Counted from the first letter of the stretch, positions 17,416 to 26,669 are shown. The stretch: DNA of 64,000 bases from Bog-950 sp046329535 (GCA_046329535.1 JAXLUN010000005.1:124001-188000); one strand, 5' to 3'. Numbers and translations: made by a program. Notes: generated from the letters alone by a model not told the origin.

Positions 17416-18630
17416 TTATGCTTTTAATGCCTGCTCCAAATCGCGAATAATATCTTTTACATCTTCTATGCCCACACTCAGTCTTACCAGCCCATCGGTA
17501 ATGCCGTATTGTTCGCGCTGTGCCTTGGGTACAAACGAATGGCTCATGCTGGCCGGATGCTGAATCAGGGTATCAATAGTTCCTAAAGATGCTGTCAACT
17601 TCATGAACTTGATTTTCTTCATCAATTTTTCACCGGCTTTGTAACCTTTCTTTAATTCGAAGGAGATTACACCTCCAAAATCTTTCATTTGCCTTTTGGC
17701 AAGCAGGTGGTCGGTATGTTCCTTTAAGCCGAGATAATTTACTTTTGAAACAGCAGGGTGTTTTTGGAGATATTTAGCAACTGCCAATGCATTCAAGCAG
17801 TGCCGGTCCATTCTGAGAGAAAGTGTTTTGAGCCCCACATTCAACATCCATGCATCGAATGGTGCGCAAATGGTGCCGTTTAACTTTCTTATTTTCCAAA
17901 CATCTTTTTTCATGAACTCTACATTGGTGCCAATCAAAAATCCACTTAACCCTGTGCCATGACCATTTAGATATTTGGTAGCTGAATGAATAATGAAATC
18001 TACTCCGAATTTGAACGGCCTTTGGAGATAAGGAGTGGCAAAAGTGTTATCAACCGCCACTCTGGCTTTATACTTTTTACCCAAGCTACTCAACTGGTTT
18101 AAATCGTAGCAGTTTAATGTGGGGTTTGAGGGTGTTTCAACATAAATCAATCGGGTGTTCTTATTTGCTTTCAGAAGCGTTTCGAGCTCCGTTAGCCGAC
18201 TGAAATCTGCATAGATAACTTCTATGCCCATTGTTTTTTTATACTGGTTCAGATAATCTATAGTGGTGCCGTAGATATTGCCTTGTACCAGAACGGCATC
18301 TCCGGGGTTTAGGACACTTTGAAATAATGCTGATATGGCCGACATGCCGGATGAAAATACTAATGCCTTTGCATCTTTATTTAAACCGAAAGTTTCGAGC
18401 TGTTCCAGTTTTTTTTCTACCAGTTCTGCATTGGGGTGGCTCCATCGGGAATAGATAAATGCTTCCTCTTCTCCTTTAAAAACTTTTTGAGCTTTTGCTG
18501 CACTTTCATATACGTAAGTAGATGAGGTGTAGATAGGGGAAGAGTGGGGCGTGATACTGATTTTTGAATCGTAGTTATCTTGAGATGTAATAGATGCAAA
18601 TCCGGACAGGTTATTTTTTTTCGTTTTCAT
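17416..18630 (-). CDS. Trans-sulfuration family PLP enzyme (cystathionine gamma-synthase/lyase or methionine gamma-lyase type)
   Basis: 404-residue Cys/Met metabolism PLP-dependent enzyme, cytoplasmic. The PLP lysine is in HSATKYLNGHGTGLSG (about 212-227). Other motifs are SSPIYTSSTYVYESA, FIYSRWSHPNAELVEKKL, FSSGMSAISAL, YVETPSNPTLNCYDL and the C-terminal MSHSFVPKAQREQYGITDGLVRLSVGIED. Members differ by small active-site changes, so synthase, beta/gamma-lyase or O-acetylhomoserine sulfhydrylase activity cannot be separated here. It is immediately upstream of the isoaspartyl peptidase gene. Confidence 0.88.
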   Translation of the reverse strand: MKTKKNNLSGFASITSQDNYDSKISITPHSSPIYTSSTYVYESAAKAQKVFKGEEEAFIYSRWSHPNAELVEKKLEQLETFGLNKDAKALVFSSGMSAISALFQSVLNPGDAVLVQGNIYGTTIDYLNQYKKTMGIEVIYADFSRLTELETLLKANKNTRLIYVETPSNPTLNCYDLNQLSSLGKKYKARVAVDNTFATPYLQRPFKFGVDFIIHSATKYLNGHGTGLSGFLIGTNVEFMKKDVWKIRKLNGTICAPFDAWMLNVGLKTLSLRMDRHCLNALAVAKYLQKHPAVSKVNYLGLKEHTDHLLAKRQMKDFGGVISFELKKGYKAGEKLMKKIKFMKLTASLGTIDTLIQHPASMSHSFVPKAQREQYGITDGLVRLSVGIEDVKDIIRDLEQALKA

Positions 18631-18666
18631 ACCACGTAAATAAATTTTATTGATAAAGATCCAGTA

Positions 18667-19320
18667 TCAGCTTAGCAGTTGATTTATCTGTTGTAACGAT
18701 TTCAGTTTCCAGTCCGCTATTACAAATTTAGGATTCGTAAAATTATCCGGGTCGGGAATAACCGCACATTTCATTTTAGCAGATTTGGCGGCCAATAAGC
18801 CATAATAGGAATCTTCGAGTACTAAACATTTTTCAGGCCTAACCTTTAATGTTTCCGCAGTGCGAAGGAATACTGCGGGGTGAGGTTTGCCATAGGTTTC
18901 ATGCTCAGCAGAAACAAGCAAATCAAAATAGCTCTCAATGTCAAGTTTTTGAACAGTTGCTTTAATCAGGCGCATGGCCGAGGATGAAGCCAGAGCTATT
19001 TTTAATCTATTATGTTTAAAAAAATCCAGTGAGGTGTACACTCCGCTCATTGCATGCGCCTGATGTATAATGGCATATTCCATTTCATCAATTACCTCAT
19101 CGTGTATCTGAGCTTTTGATTTCCCCTGCCAGGGATTTTTTTGCCACCAGTAATCTACTACTTCATCAAAGCGGAAACCGGTAGTTTCTATACAATCGTG
19201 TTCGCTTAACTGTAACCCTACGCTGCCAAATACTTTTATTTCAGCTTGCCTCCAGAAAGGTTCGCTATTGATGATTAAACCATCCATATCATAGATAACA
19301 GCATCAAAATCTTTCAGCAT
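18667..19320 (-). CDS. HAD-family sugar phosphatase (HxpB/YniC-like)
   Basis: 217-residue haloacid dehalogenase phosphatase with a four-helix cap. HAD motif I is VIYDMDGLIINSEP (8-21, nucleophile Asp about 11), motif II is ALASSSA, motif III lies near GKPHPAVF and motif IV is CLVLEDSYYGLLAAKSAKM. The overall pattern, including WQAEI-type start and KFVIADWKLKSL end, is closest in my memory to E. coli YniC (hexitol/2-deoxyglucose-6-phosphatase), so a sugar-phosphate substrate is likely but unproven. It stands upstream of the PLP enzyme gene with a 36-base gap. Confidence 0.85.
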   Translation of the reverse strand: MLKDFDAVIYDMDGLIINSEPFWRQAEIKVFGSVGLQLSEHDCIETTGFRFDEVVDYWWQKNPWQGKSKAQIHDEVIDEMEYAIIHQAHAMSGVYTSLDFFKHNRLKIALASSSAMRLIKATVQKLDIESYFDLLVSAEHETYGKPHPAVFLRTAETLKVRPEKCLVLEDSYYGLLAAKSAKMKCAVIPDPDNFTNPKFVIADWKLKSLQQINQLLS

Positions 19321-19338
19321 AATATCAAATTATGACGC

Positions 19339-19346
19339 TAATATTG
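19339..19346 (+). promoter_or_regulatory. Possible -7 box for the TerC gene
   Basis: TAATATTG, one mismatch to TAnnTTTG, 20 bases before the TTG start at 19366. It overlaps the divergent HAD gene leader. Confidence 0.3.
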
Positions 19347-19365
19347 CACCAATAATTCTGGCTCA

Positions 19366-20157
19366 TTGGAAAATATCACACAATTCTTTTCACACTTTAT
19401 ACAGCCCGACCCCAAGGCAGCATTGCTGATAGTGCTGAATCTTATTCTGATAGAGAGTTTATTGTCGGTTGATAATGCTGCGGTGCTCGCCACGCTGGTG
19501 ATGGATTTACCTGAGAAAGACCGGAAAAAAGCTCTTCGTATCGGTTTAATTCTAGCTTATATTTTCAGAGGAACTGCTTTGATCTTTGCCAGTATACTGA
19601 TAAAAATAAACTGGCTGAAGCTGGTTGGCGGAGGATATCTGATTTACCTGTGTCTTCATTTTTTCTATAAAGAGATATTTAAGCACGAACATATTCTGGA
19701 GCAGGAGCAGGAAGAGTTAGGGGAGAAAATTAAACATCCTAAAAAAATACTCGGGCTTAATCAGTTGTGGAGTACTGTGCTGATGGTAGAGGTGATGGAT
19801 ATGACCTTCTCTCTGGATAATGTTTTTGCTGCGGTTGCTTTTACCAACAACATCTATCTGGTTTGTCTGGGCGTTTTTATAGGTATCATTACCATGCGGA
19901 TAGTTGCCGGGTACTTTGTGAAACTGATGGAACGATTTCCGTTTCTGGATACAGTCGCCTTTTTAGTAATAGGTATTTTAGGTGTTAAACTTTGTCTCAG
20001 TTTCTATTGCTCCCAATATGGTGAAGGCACTTCTTTATGTGAGCTGCTGGAAAGTGAAAAAGCGGACCTGATATTTTCTCTCTCAACAGTTGCGCTGTTT
20101 CTATTGCCTATTTTGTCTTCTTTGCTTATCGGTTTTCCGAAGGGCAAGGACCAATAA
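19366..20157 (+). CDS. TerC family integral membrane protein
   Basis: 263-residue inner-membrane protein with about seven hydrophobic helices. The paired acidic TerC motifs are IESLLSVDNAAVLATLV (about 29-45) and MVEVMDMTFSLDNVFAAVAF (about 141-160), whose Glu/Asp residues are thought to handle metal ions; relatives such as Alx/MntP-like proteins export manganese, others are tied to tellurite resistance. The start is TTG at 19366: an in-frame TGA lies at 19333-19335 and the first ATG would remove the first helix and first motif. It ends 7 bases from the convergent T9SS gene. Confidence 0.88.
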   Translation: MENITQFFSHFIQPDPKAALLIVLNLILIESLLSVDNAAVLATLVMDLPEKDRKKALRIGLILAYIFRGTALIFASILIKINWLKLVGGGYLIYLCLHFFYKEIFKHEHILEQEQEELGEKIKHPKKILGLNQLWSTVLMVEVMDMTFSLDNVFAAVAFTNNIYLVCLGVFIGIITMRIVAGYFVKLMERFPFLDTVAFLVIGILGVKLCLSFYCSQYGEGTSLCELLESEKADLIFSLSTVALFLLPILSSLLIGFPKGKDQ

Positions 20158-20164
20158 GATTGGC

Positions 20165-22024
20165 TTATTTCATTAACGTGCAGTTGCCTGCCAGAGTGTT
20201 GGTTTGGCCATCCATAAACGCATACTCAGCATACCAGACATAAACGGAGAGTGGTTGAAGCATGTTTCTAAATATTCCGTTCCAGCCTTCATTAACATCG
20301 GTCGATTCATACACTAATTCTCCCCATCGGTTGTAAATGCGAATATGATATTTCATCAGGTCAATGGAATATTTAGGTCTGAAAGTTTCATTAGCTCCAT
20401 CGCCATTGGGTGTAAACGCTGTTGGGAAATAAATATAGCTGGGGCAAACTTCTTTAGTAAGCACAACAGAATCGGAGGTGCTGCAATTATTAATGTCCGA
20501 TACGGTTAATATATAGGTTCCTGTATTCAGGTTACTGATACCCGAAGCATTGGCTCCGTTTGACCAGGCGTAGGTATATGGCATTACACCACCGGTAACA
20601 ACCGTTGATATACTTCCGTCATTACTGCTATAGCAGCTAACATTATCAGCAATAACCTGAATATTCATTCCGCTGGTATTGCCAACTGATACAGAAGAAC
20701 TGGCACTACAACCTTTACTATCGGTTATGGTTACAGTATAGTTTCCGGTAGCCAGTAAATTAATATTGGTAGTTGTGGCGCTATTTGACCAGATGTAATA
20801 ATAGGGGCTGTTTCCTCCCGAAGTTACTGTAATAATACTTCCAACAGAGGCATTACAGGTATCCGAACCTACAGTGAAAATGTTGTTGATTGGCAAAGGT
20901 TCACTCACACTGATGCTGCTAGTAACATCACAAAAGTTAGGGGCACTCACCGTTACTACATAATTGCCGGCTATCAGATTGAAAGCTGTGTCGGTGGTTT
21001 GTGTTGGTGAGGTATTCCATATATACGTGTAACCTACCTGAGCATTGGTAACAAATGCTTTACCATCTGATCCGCCTGAACAGCTAACAGGCAGCGAAGA
21101 TGTTGATACGTTCAGGATTGGCAGGGGCTTAGTTACCGATGCCGGTGCGTTACAACTTCCTGTAGCTGTAAATGTTACCTGATAGGTGCCCGGTGTGGTA
21201 TACTGATGCGAAACGGTTAATCCGCTACCTTGGTTTCCATCACCAAAATCCCAATTATAAACAGTAGGACATAAGGTGCTGTTACCTACAAAAGTGTATG
21301 TATTACCATTGCAGGTGTAAGTAAAGTCAACCGTACTTTGCGGGGCATCTGCAATAGTTATCTCATCAAAAGCAAATCCGTCAAAATCGTTGCATTGAGA
21401 ACCTGCTCCAAAAGCAAACCGGAAAATTACATTGGGTTGACCAGCCAGCGAGGGTATACATTTTTTTACCACCTTCCATCCGTTGCTTCCATTTCCTCCC
21501 TGACAATTGCCTTGTGTGGGTTGCACGTTACCGGCCCACCCCTCTCTCACTGTGGTCAATCCGGTCAGGTTGGTGATACTGGATGTGTTAAACCAGTTTT
21601 GGTTTAGGCAGTCGTTGCTATTGCTACTGCTCCCCACATTTACCCAGGTGGCACCGCCATCTATAGAACTCTGAAAGGTTGCTCCATCGTATGTATTTTC
21701 CGTTTCCCAAAAAACACTCATGGTTATGTGCGGATACTGCAGGGAGCTAAAATCAAAGCATGGGCTTTGGACATAAGAGCGTTCGCTCAGGTTGTAGAAG
21801 GAGTTGACCAAACCACCGGTAATCCAGCATTTGCTTCCTCCTGCTGCCTGAGTAATGACAGACTTAGACGGGATACCCCAGGCCCAGTCATCGCCCGTGC
21901 CGCCACTGCTCCAGTTACCGTTGTTGGTTTCAAAATTCTCTGTGTAAGGAAAACTGTTGACGCATTGGCTGTAGGTATTAATACATCCAAGTATGAAAAG
22001 CACAAAAAGAGTTGGAGCACGCAT
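20165..22024 (-). CDS. Secreted PKD/SprB-repeat protein with T9SS type B (gliding motility-associated) C-terminal domain
   Basis: About 619 residues from the ATG at 22024 (signal peptide MRAPTLFVLFILGCINTYSQ). The upstream ATG at 22051 overlaps the -7 box and is unlikely. After the signal comes a jelly-roll-like region with a lectin-type feel (FDGFAFDEITIADAP), then a PKD domain (YNWDFGDGNQGSG), then three SprB-like repeats (YxWSN-x-A; N-x-x-x-G-x-Y-x-V-T-V-x-D), and a CHU_C-type ending (FPTAFTPNGDGANETFRP ... IYNRWGELVY). Such proteins are surface adhesins or gliding-associated cargo. Single gene with its own promoter. Confidence 0.9.
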   Translation of the reverse strand: MRAPTLFVLFILGCINTYSQCVNSFPYTENFETNNGNWSSGGTGDDWAWGIPSKSVITQAAGGSKCWITGGLVNSFYNLSERSYVQSPCFDFSSLQYPHITMSVFWETENTYDGATFQSSIDGGATWVNVGSSSNSNDCLNQNWFNTSSITNLTGLTTVREGWAGNVQPTQGNCQGGNGSNGWKVVKKCIPSLAGQPNVIFRFAFGAGSQCNDFDGFAFDEITIADAPQSTVDFTYTCNGNTYTFVGNSTLCPTVYNWDFGDGNQGSGLTVSHQYTTPGTYQVTFTATGSCNAPASVTKPLPILNVSTSSLPVSCSGGSDGKAFVTNAQVGYTYIWNTSPTQTTDTAFNLIAGNYVVTVSAPNFCDVTSSISVSEPLPINNIFTVGSDTCNASVGSIITVTSGGNSPYYYIWSNSATTTNINLLATGNYTVTITDSKGCSASSSVSVGNTSGMNIQVIADNVSCYSSNDGSISTVVTGGVMPYTYAWSNGANASGISNLNTGTYILTVSDINNCSTSDSVVLTKEVCPSYIYFPTAFTPNGDGANETFRPKYSIDLMKYHIRIYNRWGELVYESTDVNEGWNGIFRNMLQPLSVYVWYAEYAFMDGQTNTLAGNCTLMK

Positions 22025-22048
22025 ATATATAAGAGGCTGCAAAACAAA

Positions 22049-22056
22049 CAAATTTA
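22049..22056 (-). promoter_or_regulatory. -7 box of the T9SS type B gene
   Basis: TAAATTTG on the minus strand, exact TAnnTTTG, about 25 bases before the ATG at 22024. The 22057-22279 stretch beyond it shows nothing else I can name. Confidence 0.6.
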
Positions 22057-22279
22057 GGGGCTTGAAACGTTGCTCATGAAATGATAACAGTCAGGTAGTG
22101 TATGAGCATGATAAATAGTGGATTTAAAATGCCGGTGAATGATGTTAATAGTGCCCGGAATTGACAGCTTGCAGCGTCCGGTACACTCATGTTTATCCAC
22201 TGAAAAATTATTCTCCATAAATCAACTAAAACAGATGCAGCTTACACATGCCGTTTGTTTTTCTTTTCACTTCAATACA

Positions 22280-22287
22280 TACCTTCG
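22280..22287 (+). promoter_or_regulatory. Probable -7 box for the EamA transporter gene
   Basis: TACCTTCG, the TAnnTTCG variant seen at several other genes here. If used, RNA starts after the ATG at 22248 and the protein must begin at TTG 22296 or ATG 22338. Confidence 0.45.
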
Positions 22288-22295
22288 CTCCTGCT

Positions 22296-23192
22296 TTGAA
22301 AAACAGCCGCTTACCTTTCACCAGTGGTATTCGCCACATGCTGCTTAGCACTCTGTCTTTTGCGGTGATGAATGTGTTTATCAAAAAGGTGAGTTATTTC
22401 CCGGCCATGGAGGTGGTTTTCTTTCGCTGTTTTATTTCCATGCTTATCTGTTTTGCACTCATTTATAAAGACGGTGCCGATTGGAGAGGCTCTAACCGTC
22501 AATTGCTTTTAGCGCGGGGGATATTTGGCACTATTGCACTGTACACCTTTTTTATAACCCTGCACAACATACCGTTAGGCACAGCCGTAACCATACAATA
22601 TCTATCCCCAATTTTTACTACGGTAATTGCCATCTTTCTGCTACATGAAAAAGTGAAGTTGCCACAATGGTTTTTCTTTGCAGTATCGTTTGTCGGTATA
22701 TTGGTTATTAAGGGCTTTGACCATCGTATATCGGCAAATATGTTGCTGATAGGTATCGCTTCCGCCCTTGCTTCGGGTTTTGCATATAACATGGTACGCA
22801 GTTTAAAAGAGAAGGAACATACTATGGTAGTGGTGCTGCATTTTCAGATAATAGGGGCACTGACCGGTCTGTTTTTTATGTTGTTCGATTTTCGCATGCC
22901 AGATGGAGAAGAATGGTTTTATCTGTTGATGATAGGTATTACAACCCAATTGGGGCAAGTGAATCTGACCAAGGCCTTGCAACTGGAACGAATTGCTAAT
23001 GTATCTATCTTCAACTATCTGGGTATTATCTACGCTCTGCTTTTTGGTTTTGTTTTTTTTGATGAACGATACGAATGGATTTCACTATCGGGTATTGTGC
23101 TGGTGTTGGCCGGTGTGTTGTTGAATTATATATATCAGTTAAAGCAGCAAAAGATTGTAGCTGAAGAAGAGTTGACAGGTGTCGAGGAATAA
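22296..23192 (+). CDS. EamA (DMT superfamily) transporter
   Basis: Inner-membrane drug/metabolite transporter with about ten helices in two EamA halves (MLLSTLSFAVMNVFIKK ... GTAVTIQYLSPIFTTVIAIFLL, and LIGIASALASGFAYNMV ... IANVSIFNYLGIIYALLFGFVFF). The substrate is unknown. Three starts are possible: ATG 22248 (likely before the transcript begins), TTG 22296 (keeps a short tail KNSRLPFTSGIRH before helix 1, which fits relatives I recall) and ATG 22338 (starts directly at helix 1). I list 22296, with low certainty for the exact start. Its stop touches the stop of the convergent FAD oxidoreductase gene with no base between. Confidence 0.82.
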   Translation: MKNSRLPFTSGIRHMLLSTLSFAVMNVFIKKVSYFPAMEVVFFRCFISMLICFALIYKDGADWRGSNRQLLLARGIFGTIALYTFFITLHNIPLGTAVTIQYLSPIFTTVIAIFLLHEKVKLPQWFFFAVSFVGILVIKGFDHRISANMLLIGIASALASGFAYNMVRSLKEKEHTMVVVLHFQIIGALTGLFFMLFDFRMPDGEEWFYLLMIGITTQLGQVNLTKALQLERIANVSIFNYLGIIYALLFGFVFFDERYEWISLSGIVLVLAGVLLNYIYQLKQQKIVAEEELTGVEE

Positions 23193-24335
23193 CTATAGCT
23201 TTGTTTCATGCATTGTGTCTGCTAACTGATGCCCTAGTTCACTACCAATAGCAACACCCATACCCCCTAAACGCACTCCCATGTAAACACGCTCACTGGT
23301 TTGCTTCAGTATCGGAAACTTAGTTTCACCAAACGCCATGATTCCTGTCCACCAGTCGTCTACTTCAAAAGACTGGCCAGGCAAAATGATGTCTGATAGT
23401 TTGTGTAAAAGTTCCGCCCGTATCTTTTCATTAAAGGCAAATTCAGTGCTTTGTTCTCTTTCAAAATCCAGATTTCTGCCTCCACCCAGTAAGACTCGTC
23501 CGTCCAACTCGCGGAAATAGTAAAACCCTTTTTCAAAGTGGTAAATACCTTTAAACTTCAATCCTTTCACAGGTTTGGTTATAAGTACCTGACCACGGCC
23601 GGGTTTAATATCCAGTTCAGAGAATAGCTGACTGGTAAAACTATTCGTACATACCGCCACCTGGCCGGCTGTAAACACAATTTCTTCATTCAAATAACCA
23701 TGTTGAACTATCACATTTACCCCGGTACCGGTTTCATCAATGTACTTTACCTCACAACCTGTTTTTATTTCAATGCCATCACCAATACAACGGTCAATTA
23801 AGCTGCGCATCATTTGACCTGTATGTAATTCCCCCTCCAAATGGTTTTGAACTAAGTGGTGGCAATGAGCAGGATGAAAGCCCAGCTTGCTTTTTCGCTC
23901 GCTGCAGATACTGAAAGCCCGGCTGTTTAATACGGGTTGAAGCAGTTGGTTAACTTCATCTATTCGGTTAAGACAATCCTCTTCTTTCTCCGCAATCAGC
24001 TCAAAACTTCCATTCTCGCTATAGCCAATCTGTTTATCCCCAAGTCTGTTCCGCAGGCGATTTAATCCTCTATACCTTAGATCAACCAAACTCAGAACTT
24101 CGTCTTGTTTCATATATGTCAGGTCATCTAGAATTTCAGTTAAAGAGCCAATGCAGGCAAAGCCGGCATTTTTGGTACTGGCACCGGTTGGTAGTATAGC
24201 CCGTTCGGTAACCAGTATGCGTTTAGATGCATCTTTCTCACGAATGGATAATGCGGTTGAAAGTCCCACTATACCGCCTCCAATAATAATAACATCGTAG
24301 TGCAGTAGCGATTGTTTTTCCCAGTATGATAGCAT
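23193..24335 (-). CDS. FAD-dependent oxidoreductase (DAO/glycine oxidase fold)
   Basis: 380-residue flavoprotein of the D-amino-acid oxidase superfamily. The Rossmann FAD site is YDVIIIGGGIVGLSTALSIRE (about 13-33), followed by TGASTKNAGFACIGS, which is typical of a Bacteroidetes subgroup of unknown substrate. The second nucleotide-contact region is GQVAVCTNSFTSQL and the C-terminal flavin motif is YMGVRLGGMGVAIGSELGHQLA. It is likely to oxidise an amine or imino acid; the exact reaction is unknown. It lies 34 bases after the desaturase gene on the same strand and may share its transcript. Confidence 0.87.
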   Translation of the reverse strand: MLSYWEKQSLLHYDVIIIGGGIVGLSTALSIREKDASKRILVTERAILPTGASTKNAGFACIGSLTEILDDLTYMKQDEVLSLVDLRYRGLNRLRNRLGDKQIGYSENGSFELIAEKEEDCLNRIDEVNQLLQPVLNSRAFSICSERKSKLGFHPAHCHHLVQNHLEGELHTGQMMRSLIDRCIGDGIEIKTGCEVKYIDETGTGVNVIVQHGYLNEEIVFTAGQVAVCTNSFTSQLFSELDIKPGRGQVLITKPVKGLKFKGIYHFEKGFYYFRELDGRVLLGGGRNLDFEREQSTEFAFNEKIRAELLHKLSDIILPGQSFEVDDWWTGIMAFGETKFPILKQTSERVYMGVRLGGMGVAIGSELGHQLADTMHETKL

Positions 24336-24369
24336 AGTTTGAAATATCCGAAGTCGAATATCTGAAAAA

Positions 24370-25446
24370 TTAAGCGACCTGCCCTAAATGACGCAGATAT
24401 GAAATATGTGAACGAAGAGCAGCAGAGGTGGTGGGAAACTCATGATAGGGAACTCCGTAATCTGAGCATGTTTGTTTAACTATTTTACTGATAGCCGGAT
24501 AGTGTACATGACTCACCTTGGGGAATAAATGGTGTTCTATCTGAAAGTTTAATCCACCCGCCAGCCAGGTAACCAAGGTGCTGCCATTGGCAAAGTTGGC
24601 TGTTGTTTTTACCTGGTGAATAGCCCATTCATCTTCCATACGGTGAGTCACTTCATCAGGCAAGGGAAACTCGACAGTTTCAACGACATGAGCAAGTTGA
24701 AATACCGTACTGATAAAGATACCGGTGGCCATGGAGAAAACAGAGAATCCAATAAGGTAGGCTATTATACCTTTCATGTAAACCGGTAGAAAAACAAAGA
24801 AGAGCAGAAATGAAACTTTGCTGCCCCAAAAAGTCAATTCATCTGTCAGTGTCATTTTTTTGAATGATATACTGCCTATTTTACCCGTAAAGTATTTCAG
24901 AAAGTCTTTGTAGGTAATCCATACAATATGAAGCAACCCATACAAAGGAATAGCATAGATATATTGATACTGATGAAAAGACAATCGTTTTTGTTCAGGA
25001 GCCAGCCTCAGAAGAGGTCTTACATTTAAATCATCATCAAAGTGGTGTATGTTGGTGTAGGTATGATGAATTACATTGTGTTTGGTTCTCCACATAAAAG
25101 AACTGGCACCCAGAAAATCAAGACTGGAAGCAGCTATATCATTAATTGCGCGAGAAGAAGAATAGCTGCCGTGGGCGCCATCGTGCATGATATTAAAACC
25201 TATGGCTGCCACACCTGCTCCCAATAGAATACAAAGTAGCAAAGACCAGACCGTACCAAGGTTAAAGAATACTAGTGCCGTATAAATGGTTATAAAATAG
25301 AAGACAATAACTAGAGTTTTGAAATATAATTTACCATTACCTGTTGGTGACTGATTAGTGTTTTCGAAATAAGTATCAACCCGGTTTCTGAGTTCGGCCT
25401 GAAAGCCGCTAACCGGTGATGGAAAACGAGGAGATACTTTATTCAT
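24370..25446 (-). CDS. Membrane fatty acid desaturase (acyl-lipid/acyl-CoA type)
   Basis: 358-residue di-iron membrane enzyme that inserts a double bond into fatty acyl chains. Three histidine boxes are visible: HDGAHGS (about 88-94), HNVIHHTYTNIHH (about 123-135) and QIEHHLFP (about 306-313). The Gln in the third box is typical of front-end (delta-5/6-like, linoleoyl-CoA) desaturases. Hydrophobic helix pairs lie at about 47-83 and 205-248. The start agrees with a -7 box about 13 bases upstream. No cytochrome b5 domain is fused. Confidence 0.9.
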   Translation of the reverse strand: MNKVSPRFPSPVSGFQAELRNRVDTYFENTNQSPTGNGKLYFKTLVIVFYFITIYTALVFFNLGTVWSLLLCILLGAGVAAIGFNIMHDGAHGSYSSSRAINDIAASSLDFLGASSFMWRTKHNVIHHTYTNIHHFDDDLNVRPLLRLAPEQKRLSFHQYQYIYAIPLYGLLHIVWITYKDFLKYFTGKIGSISFKKMTLTDELTFWGSKVSFLLFFVFLPVYMKGIIAYLIGFSVFSMATGIFISTVFQLAHVVETVEFPLPDEVTHRMEDEWAIHQVKTTANFANGSTLVTWLAGGLNFQIEHHLFPKVSHVHYPAISKIVKQTCSDYGVPYHEFPTTSAALRSHISYLRHLGQVA

Positions 25447-25458
25447 AGCAGGGTGCTG

Positions 25459-25466
25459 CGAATATA
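25459..25466 (-). promoter_or_regulatory. -7 box of the desaturase gene
   Basis: TATATTCG on the minus strand (TAnnTTCG variant), 13 bases before the ATG at 25446. Confidence 0.5.
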
Positions 25467-25489
25467 GAGATTAATAAAGGGCAGGGTAC

Positions 25490-25522
25490 AAAAAAATGTC
25501 CCGACAAGCGGGACATTTTTTT
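25490..25522 (-). terminator. Terminator of the SWIB gene
   Basis: Perfect 14-bp stem (25490-25503 with 25509-25522), 5-base loop, with seven T at one end in either direction. It lies 22 bases after the SWIB stop and just before the desaturase promoter, so it isolates the two genes. Confidence 0.85.
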
Positions 25523-25543
25523 AATCAAAACGTTGATGTCAGA

Positions 25544-25888
25544 TTAAGATAAATGTTTGTTGATGTGTTTAGCCATTTCAAACATAGATACTGTTTTCTT
25601 TCCACCGAACACTTTCTGAAGATTTGCATCTCCGTTGATGTTACGTTTTTCTTTAGCATCTTGAAGTTTGTTCTTCTTGATGTACTCCCAGATTTTTTTA
25701 GTCACTTCAGTACGTGGAAGTGGTTTGCTGCCTACAACCGCTGCTAATGCTGCGCTTGGAGTCATTGCTTTCATGAATGCAGCGTTTGGTTTACGCTTTG
25801 CTTTTGGAGCTGCTTTTTTAGCGGCTTTTTTTGGAGCTGCTTTTTTAGCGGCTGCCTTCTTTTTTGCTGGTGCTTTTTTAGTTGCCAT
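25544..25888 (-). CDS. SWIB/MDM2-domain protein with histone-H1-like N-terminal tail
   Basis: 114 residues. Residues 1-34 are Lys/Ala/Pro-rich repeats (KKAPAKKKAAAKKAAPKK), like the tail of histone H1 or bacterial H1-like proteins, and should bind DNA without sequence preference. Residues about 37-113 form a SWIB domain (MTPSAALAAVVGSKPLPRTEV, IWEYIKKNKLQD, FGGKKTVSMFEMAKHINKHL). SWIB domains in eukaryotes belong to chromatin remodelling complexes; in bacteria their job is unclear, and a nucleoid-associated role is inferred. The gene has its own strong terminator. Confidence 0.92.
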   Translation of the reverse strand: MATKKAPAKKKAAAKKAAPKKAAKKAAPKAKRKPNAAFMKAMTPSAALAAVVGSKPLPRTEVTKKIWEYIKKNKLQDAKEKRNINGDANLQKVFGGKKTVSMFEMAKHINKHLS

Positions 25889-26081
25889 AATTAATTTGGT
25901 TTAGTGACCGAAAAGTAAGAACCAATTTGAATTAGCACAACTATGGGCTAAATATGTTATGCACATTGTGTGGATGGCTGTATGGCTAAATTACCTATGA
26001 AAACAAACCCCGTTCTCAGAATTTCATACTCCTTTGGCTAATCGCTCGTATACTCAAACTTCATATTTTGCTTTTGCTGAT

Positions 26082-26089
26082 TATATTTG
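26082..26089 (+). promoter_or_regulatory. -7 box of the pyrR-pyrB operon
   Basis: TATATTTG, an exact TAnnTTTG match, 15 bases before the pyrR ATG. The implied leader of about 10 bases leaves no room for a pyrimidine attenuator ahead of pyrR. Confidence 0.7.
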
Positions 26090-26104
26090 CGCAACAAATA
26101 AACG

Positions 26105-26650
26105 ATGCAACCGCGCGTTCTACTCGATAGCAAAAAGCTCAATCTTACCATTACCCGCCTCTGCCATCAATTAATTGAACAACATCAGGATTTCTCAAAA
26201 GCAGCTATCATAGGAGTTCAGCCCAGAGGGGTTTATTTGGCTACACGCATTCATCAGCAACTTTCTCAAATACTGAAGAAGAAGAATATTGATTATGGTA
26301 AACTGGATATTACTTTTTACCGCGATGATTTCAGGCTGAAGAGCAAGCCGATGATAGCTGATGAGACAGACATCAAGTTTTCGCTGGAGGGAAGAAACAT
26401 TATACTAATAGATGATGTACTCTACACAGGGCGTACGATACGCGCGGCATTGGATGCCATGCTCGACTACGGTCGGCCTGCTGATGTAGAGTTGCTGGTT
26501 TTAGTTGATCGAAGGCTACAACGTCACCTGCCCATTCAGGCCAAATATGTGGGCAAGGTAATTGACTCAATTAAGTCAGAGAAAGTGATTGTGGAATGGA
26601 AAGAAACGGATGGTAACGATAAAGTTTGGATTACAGCAGAGAGAGATTAA
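26105..26650 (+). CDS. pyrR: Bifunctional pyr operon regulator/uracil phosphoribosyltransferase PyrR
   Basis: 181-residue type I phosphoribosyltransferase of the PyrR family. The PRPP loop is NIILIDDVLYTGRTIRAALDA (about 98-118), with the family-typical IIGVQPRGVYLATRI and TFYRDDF upstream and LVDRRLQRHLPI downstream. In Firmicutes PyrR binds pyr mRNA leaders; it also makes UMP from uracil and PRPP. Here it is first in an operon with pyrB, 19 bases ahead. Regulation by attenuation is not supported, since the leader is too short for a terminator/antiterminator and none is seen before pyrB. Confidence 0.94.
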   Translation: MQPRVLLDSKKLNLTITRLCHQLIEQHQDFSKAAIIGVQPRGVYLATRIHQQLSQILKKKNIDYGKLDITFYRDDFRLKSKPMIADETDIKFSLEGRNIILIDDVLYTGRTIRAALDAMLDYGRPADVELLVLVDRRLQRHLPIQAKYVGKVIDSIKSEKVIVEWKETDGNDKVWITAERD

Positions 26651-26669
26651 CTATCATAAATAAAGGTCA

